From Mucilaginibacter psychrotolerans (GTDB taxonomy: Bacteria; Bacteroidota; Bacteroidia; Sphingobacteriales; Sphingobacteriaceae), in the NCBI RefSeq assembly GCF_004519315.1, contig NZ_SOZE01000008.1:62001-126000 (forward strand): a DNA stretch of 64,000 nt. Direction: 5' to 3'. A program made the translations under genes and the position numbers. A model generated the notes under the pieces. It worked only from the letters and a program-made list of their open reading frames with translations, made no database searches and had not been told where the DNA came from. Below, piece by piece: positions 59,984 to 64,000 of this stretch. The stretch's first letter is position 1. The number at the start of each line of letters is the position of its first letter.

Positions 59984-60736
59984 CTACAGTTTCTCCTTCG
60001 CCGCCTGCATAAATTTACTGGCGAATACAAATTCGTTCAGTTCTTTATTATCGGTATGAGCAATTTCTTTGTTGCTGCCTTCCCACCATTTCTGGCCCTG
60101 GTGCAAAAAGATGATATGGTCGCCTATACCCATTACCGAGTTCATATCGTGCGTAACAATAATGGTGGTCATGTTATATTCGGCGGTCAGGTCGTTGATC
60201 AGGTCATCTATAACGATGGAAGTTTTTGGGTCGAGGCCCGAGTTTGGCTCATCTACGAACAAATATTTTGGCTGCATGGATAAAGCACGGGCAATACCCA
60301 CCCGTTTTTTCATCCCGCCCGATAGCTCTGCAGGGTAAAGTTTGTTTTTATCTTTCAGGTTCACCCGCTCCAGGCAAAAGTTGGCGCGGTCAAGCTTTTC
60401 AGCATGCGACTGGTTGGTGAAAAGGTTGAGCGGGAACATGATGTTTTCCTCCACTGACATAGAATCGAAAAGAGCCGAGTTCTGGAAAAGCATACCTATC
60501 TGCGTACGGATGGGAACGCGCTGGGTAAAATCCATATCGGTAAAATTCTCTTCTTCAAAAAAAACATCGCCTTTAGTAGGTTCGTGCAGGCCTACGATGC
60601 ATTTTAGCAACGTGGTTTTCCCCGAGCCCGAACCGCCTATGATGAGGTTGTTTTTGCCCGTTTTAAAAGTGGCGCTGATGCCTTTAAGTACGTCGTTATC
60701 GCCAAAGGTTTTGTAGATGTCTTTTATCTCGATCAT
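59984..60736 (-). CDS. MlaF-like ABC ATPase of phospholipid/organic-solvent transport
   Basis: A 250-residue ATPase starting MIEIKDIYKTFGDNDVLKGI. Walker A is GGSGSGKTT near residue 38, signature LSGGMKKR, Walker B YLFVDEPNSGLD and switch His in IIVTHDMN. The open frame continues 42 codons upstream to 60862 inside the permease gene, but ATG 60736 overlaps the permease stop by four bases and gives the expected length. With MlaE it would move lipids between the membranes to keep outer-membrane asymmetry. Confidence 0.92.
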   Translation of the reverse strand: MIEIKDIYKTFGDNDVLKGISATFKTGKNNLIIGGSGSGKTTLLKCIVGLHEPTKGDVFFEEENFTDMDFTQRVPIRTQIGMLFQNSALFDSMSVEENIMFPLNLFTNQSHAEKLDRANFCLERVNLKDKNKLYPAELSGGMKKRVGIARALSMQPKYLFVDEPNSGLDPKTSIVIDDLINDLTAEYNMTTIIVTHDMNSVMGIGDHIIFLHQGQKWWEGSNKEIAHTDNKELNEFVFASKFMQAAKEKL

Positions 60737-61464
60737 AACATTAAACGGGTGATAACCAAATCGGCAAATAATATCATTACACAACTGAACACCACGCCAC
60801 GCGTAGCCGATTGCCCCACCTCTAGTGCGCCGCCCGAGGTGTAAAAACCCTGGTAGGCACAAATAGATGCGATGATGAAGCCAAATGCGCAGGCCTTAAC
60901 CAGCGCTACCTGAATGGTAAGCGGCATAAAACCATCGCGCAGACCCATGATGTAGTCAGCCGGCGTTACTTCACCGCCGAAAAGGCAGGCTATCCAACCA
61001 CCGGTCATACCCAATACTATAGATACGATAACCAGCATGGGTACCATGGTAACACAAGCGATTATCTTGGGGGCAATGAGGTAGCCCGGCGCGTTTACGC
61101 CCATAATTTCCAGTGCGTCTATCTGCTCGGTAACGCGCATAGTGCCAATTTGCGATGCAATACTACTGCCCACACGGCCCGCCAAAACCAATGCCGATAT
61201 GGTGGGACTGAATTCCAGTATGGTAGAATCGCGGGCTATTTTGCCGGCAGTGCTTAATGGCACCAAAGGGCTGGATAGCTGGAAAGCTACCTGTATAGTG
61301 GTAGCTGCACCAATAAATAAAGAAATGATGCTGATGATACCCAGCGAACCGATACCAACCGACACCATCTCGCGCATCACTTCGGCCCAGTACACACTAA
61401 ACTTTTCGGGCCGCTTAAAGCTGAGGCGAAGCAGCAGCATATATTTTCCTAAACTATAAAACAT
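60733..61464 (-). CDS. MlaE-like permease
   Basis: A 243-residue membrane protein with five or six hydrophobic helices (SLGIISIISLFIGAATTIQVAF, VALVKACAFGFIIASICAYQ). The segment FSPTISALVLAGRVGSSIAS is the MlaE family signature, and the EQIDALEIMGVNAPGYLI stretch follows. Partner of the ATPase that overlaps its stop by four bases. MlaD and the periplasmic components are not in the window. Confidence 0.94.
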   Translation of the reverse strand: MFYSLGKYMLLLRLSFKRPEKFSVYWAEVMREMVSVGIGSLGIISIISLFIGAATTIQVAFQLSSPLVPLSTAGKIARDSTILEFSPTISALVLAGRVGSSIASQIGTMRVTEQIDALEIMGVNAPGYLIAPKIIACVTMVPMLVIVSIVLGMTGGWIACLFGGEVTPADYIMGLRDGFMPLTIQVALVKACAFGFIIASICAYQGFYTSGGALEVGQSATRGVVFSCVMILFADLVITRLML

Positions 61465-61583
61465 GGTAAATGCAAAATGTGGTTAAAAATACATTTTTTA
61501 ATTTTAAGCTTTACGACCTGTTATAATTGAGTTACTTTTAATAAGAAAATTACCTGGCAATTGCCAAAACAATAACACCTACC

Positions 61584-62291
61584 ATGAGCAAAAACGCATT
61601 AATAACCGGAGCAACAAAGGGCATGGGCCGTGCCGTAGCCATAGCTTTCGCTAAACAAGGAATAAACCTGTCAATTTGTTCGCGAAAAGAGCAGGAATTA
61701 TTAGATTTTAAAGCCGAGATACTACAAATAGCCCCCCAAATAAGTGTACATACCCTGGTTGCCGATGTGAGTAAACGCGATGAAGTGAAAAAATTTGCCG
61801 CATTCACCGAGAAAAACATGGGTTTCGTCGACATTTTGGTGAATAACGTGGGTATGTACAAGCACAGTTTTATACTTGATGATAGCGACGATTCCTTTCA
61901 AAAACAGATAGATACCAACCTGATGCCGGCCTACGAACTGTACCGTTTCTTCGGTAAAAGCATGGTTTCTGTCGGTAAAGGGCATATATTCAATATATGC
62001 TCTATTGCAGCTATAAACCCTGTGGTAGAGGCGGGGGTATATAGCGTAACAAAGTATGCGTTACTAGGTCTTAATAAGGTAATGAAACTCGAAATGCAGC
62101 CACACGGAGTAAAAGTAACAGCAATAATCCCGGGCTCAACATTAACAGATTCGTGGGCCGGGATGACGGTTGATAAAAACAGGATGGTAATGCCGGAAGA
62201 TATAGCAGAAGCCATTGTTACGATTTACAACATGAGTACAGGCGCTAACGTAGATGAGATGATCGTTACACCAAAATTTGGACAGATCTGA
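61584..62291 (+). CDS. Short-chain dehydrogenase/reductase
   Basis: A 235-residue classic SDR. The cofactor motif TGATKGMGRAVAIAFAKQG (T-G-x3-G-x-G) is at residues 8-26, NNVGMYKH is the NNAG-like motif, catalytic Ser is in ICSIAAINPVVE, and YSVTKYALLG contains the Tyr-x3-Lys pair near residue 152. The IPGSTLTDSW loop follows. It is close to 3-oxoacyl-ACP reductase-type SDRs; substrate unknown. It starts 120 bases downstream of the divergent mlaE gene. Confidence 0.93.
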   Translation: MSKNALITGATKGMGRAVAIAFAKQGINLSICSRKEQELLDFKAEILQIAPQISVHTLVADVSKRDEVKKFAAFTEKNMGFVDILVNNVGMYKHSFILDDSDDSFQKQIDTNLMPAYELYRFFGKSMVSVGKGHIFNICSIAAINPVVEAGVYSVTKYALLGLNKVMKLEMQPHGVKVTAIIPGSTLTDSWAGMTVDKNRMVMPEDIAEAIVTIYNMSTGANVDEMIVTPKFGQI

Positions 62292-62321
62292 TTATTTAAA
62301 CGCAATTAAAAACTAAACAAA

Positions 62322-62933
62322 ATGGAAAAGAAACTTTATAGGAACGAATACGGCAAGATGATAGGCGGTGTTTGTTCGGGCATTGCAGATTACTTAGGCA
62401 TCGACCCTACTATCGTTCGCCTCGTATTCGTGGTATTATTTGTTACACATGGTGCAGGCTTTTTAATGTATATTATCTTATTGGTAGTGTTGCCAAAAAA
62501 CAACTCGTTTGTTAACCCTAACTTTAGGCCGGGGGTAGATGATAAAGATTACCAGGTGCCACCAACACAGCCCTTCGGTCAGCCCTTTAACCAACCGTTC
62601 GGCTTCCCGCCGGTAGCGCCAAAAAAATCGTCTAATGCAGGTATGATATTCGGTGCAGTACTCATCGTATTGGGTACCATATTTTTAGCCGATGAGTTGA
62701 ATTTTATCCCCGACTGGGATTTTGACAAGCTTTGGCCACTGATTATTGTTGGCGCAGGTGCTGCATTAATATTTGCCGGTAAAAAGAAAGAACCGTGGGA
62801 AAAGCATGATTGGAACGCAACTTCTGCTACAACCGCAACCGAAGTGACTGAAGACGATAAACCCAAAGCTTCTGCTTTTGATTTGAGCAAAAAAACCGAC
62901 GAACCATCAACCGATAACCCTACAACTATATAA
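62322..62933 (+). CDS. PspC-domain membrane protein
   Basis: A 203-residue protein: PspC domain at residues 1-60 (KKLYRNEYGKMIGGVCSGIA, YLGIDPTIVRLVFVVLFV), a helix AGFLMYIILLVVLP, a proline/phenylalanine-rich linker, then two more hydrophobic stretches (AGMIFGAVLIVLGTIFLA, LWPLIIVGAGAALIFAGKK) and a charged tail. Homologues respond to envelope stress. It is followed by a LiaF-like gene three bases after its stop, forming an operon. Confidence 0.9.
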   Translation: MEKKLYRNEYGKMIGGVCSGIADYLGIDPTIVRLVFVVLFVTHGAGFLMYIILLVVLPKNNSFVNPNFRPGVDDKDYQVPPTQPFGQPFNQPFGFPPVAPKKSSNAGMIFGAVLIVLGTIFLADELNFIPDWDFDKLWPLIIVGAGAALIFAGKKKEPWEKHDWNATSATTATEVTEDDKPKASAFDLSKKTDEPSTDNPTTI

Positions 62934-62935
62934 TC

Positions 62936-63913
62936 ATGAAAAGCAATAAAATAATGCCGGGCGTAGTCCTGGTTTTAATAGGAGCCCTTTTTTTGTTGGA
63001 TAACTTCCATGTGATCAACTTCAGATGGGAGAATATCATCTCGCTTTGGCCGGTATTTTTGATCATGGGCGGCGTAAACCTGCTGTTATCAAACAACCCG
63101 GCCCCGTGGGCTACAGCAACAAAGATAGGCGTAGTGGTAATTTGTTTTTGTCTGCTGGCTTTTGTGCCAAATAATCACCGCTACTTTTGGAACCACCATA
63201 ATGGCAACTGGAACTTTAGCGACGACGACGATGATAACGATGACAACGATACCACTTCATCGCATGGCGTATTAAAAATTGAAGGTGCCACCACCTACAG
63301 CGAGCCATACGTTGCATCAATCAAATCGGCCCATTTAAACATCAGCGGCGGCGCATCAGAGTACACCATAAAAGATACCACCGGCGAATTGTTCAATGCA
63401 GTAACCAAGGAGTTTTATAACAAATACGATTACACTCACAGCCAGGACAGCGGCGTATTTACAGCCAACCTGAAGATGAGGGACCAAAAAGGCAAAGATT
63501 TCCATTGGGATAGTGATAAGATGAACTCGGCGGTAATTAAACTGAATACTGCGCCGGAATGGGATATTAACGTAAAAACCGGTGCCAGTGCGCTTGATTT
63601 TGATTTGAGCAAATTCAAGGTACGCAACCTCATCATCAATGGCGGTGCAGCTTCTTTCGAAGTGAAGATGGGCCAACCCCTTGTAAATACTAATATTGAG
63701 GTATCTACCGGTGTATCGGGTGTTACCATCCAGATACCAGAGGATGCTGCCTGCAGCATCACTACCAGCTCGGGCCTGTCATCTAACGATTTTGAAGGTT
63801 TTGATGATAAAGGCAACAGCCACTACGAAACCCCTGGCTTTAATGCCGCCAAGAACAAGATGTACATCAAACTGAAAGGTGGCCTGTCGGGCTTCGAGGT
63901 GAAGAGGTACTAA
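62936..63913 (+). CDS. LiaF-like transmembrane/DUF5668 protein
   Basis: A 325-residue protein: N-terminal LiaI-LiaF-like membrane region with IMPGVVLVLIGALFLLDNFH, WPVFLIMGGVNLLLSN and WATATKIGVVVICFCLLAFV; an Asp-rich linker (SDDDDDNDDNDTTSS); then a beta-helix-like C-terminal domain with alternating strands (IKSAHLNISGGASEYTIK, LIINGGAASFEVKMGQPL, EVSTGVSGVTIQI), as in the LiaF/cell-wall-active antibiotic response family. Co-transcribed with the PspC gene; likely an envelope-stress sensor. The 87 bases to the end of the window hold no gene. Confidence 0.9.
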   Translation: MKSNKIMPGVVLVLIGALFLLDNFHVINFRWENIISLWPVFLIMGGVNLLLSNNPAPWATATKIGVVVICFCLLAFVPNNHRYFWNHHNGNWNFSDDDDDNDDNDTTSSHGVLKIEGATTYSEPYVASIKSAHLNISGGASEYTIKDTTGELFNAVTKEFYNKYDYTHSQDSGVFTANLKMRDQKGKDFHWDSDKMNSAVIKLNTAPEWDINVKTGASALDFDLSKFKVRNLIINGGAASFEVKMGQPLVNTNIEVSTGVSGVTIQIPEDAACSITTSSGLSSNDFEGFDDKGNSHYETPGFNAAKNKMYIKLKGGLSGFEVKRY

Positions 63914-64000
63914 TTTATATGAAGGGCCGGGAGGGTATAGGTACAAATGTTTAATTTTGACAGATATGCAAGCTCCCGGCCTTAACAACCCTACAACTAC

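Noticed and set aside
1-64000. CRISPR array
   Set aside because: No regularly spaced direct repeats with unique spacers; the repeats found are dispersed palindromes or single duplications.

Overview
The window looks like a chromosome segment of a Bacteroidota bacterium, most likely Sphingobacteriaceae (Mucilaginibacter or Pedobacter-like). This rests on family content: a type IX secretion/gliding C-terminal domain, a TonB-dependent receptor, LytTR-type two-component signalling, DUF4293, DUF3098 and DUF5683 proteins, a tyrosine-recombinase island with Bacteroidota-type mobilisation genes, and a near absence of strong Shine-Dalgarno signals. The genus is an inference.

Region 1 (1-9200) is an integrative/mobilisable element. 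It holds an AlpA-like regulator, a MobF (TrwC-like) relaxase-helicase, an RteC-like protein, DUF2958 and RadC-like proteins, a toprim primase, a small excisionase-like HTH protein and a P4-type integrase. A 20-bp repeated motif beside the integrase (8848 and 9081) looks like recombinase binding sites. The far end of the element is not identified; it may lie left of the window.

Region 2 (9256-11813) is a compact four-gene minus-strand operon: an HTH protein, a membrane-anchored small protein, a 73-residue protein and a 540-residue protein. The last has a CoiA-like Zn-finger/nuclease-like N-terminus and a long charged coiled coil. I do not recognise this as a described system; it is the best candidate in the window for something new.

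Region 3 (12050-13878) is a tRNA-Met gene followed by decaying GIY-YIG nuclease genes. The tRNA 3' end, its terminator and the start of the nuclease gene are duplicated at an offset of exactly 360 bp. The second nuclease copy has a nonsense codon and is split by about 1.2 kb of AT-rich DNA carrying an acyltransferase gene.

Region 4 (14211-23095) holds a TolC-MacA-MacB efflux operon, a small exported protein, a convergent LytTR response regulator/histidine kinase pair, a Fur-like winged-helix protein, a Sel1-repeat protein and an ECF sigma factor. Region 5 (23479-45003) is mainly housekeeping: uvrA, ribF, truB, uppP, ftsX, an ABC exporter, truA, recA and nth, plus a peptidase, a GH20 hexosaminidase, a corrinoid/siderophore-type binding protein and a LysE transporter. 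Region 6 (45303-63913) has a TonB receptor, a sugar dehydrogenase, a T9SS-sorted surface protein, the parA-parB-DUF5683-dapB-lepB run, an oxidoreductase, a lipoprotein, an rRNA methyltransferase, mlaF-mlaE, an SDR enzyme and two PspC/LiaF-like envelope-stress proteins.

A cross-cutting feature is the number of short palindromic dispersed repeats. Most are intergenic, but several appear to sit in frame inside genes: uvrA, the ABC exporter, truA, and the N-terminus of the Gfo/Idh oxidoreductase, where the repeat seems to supply the start codon.
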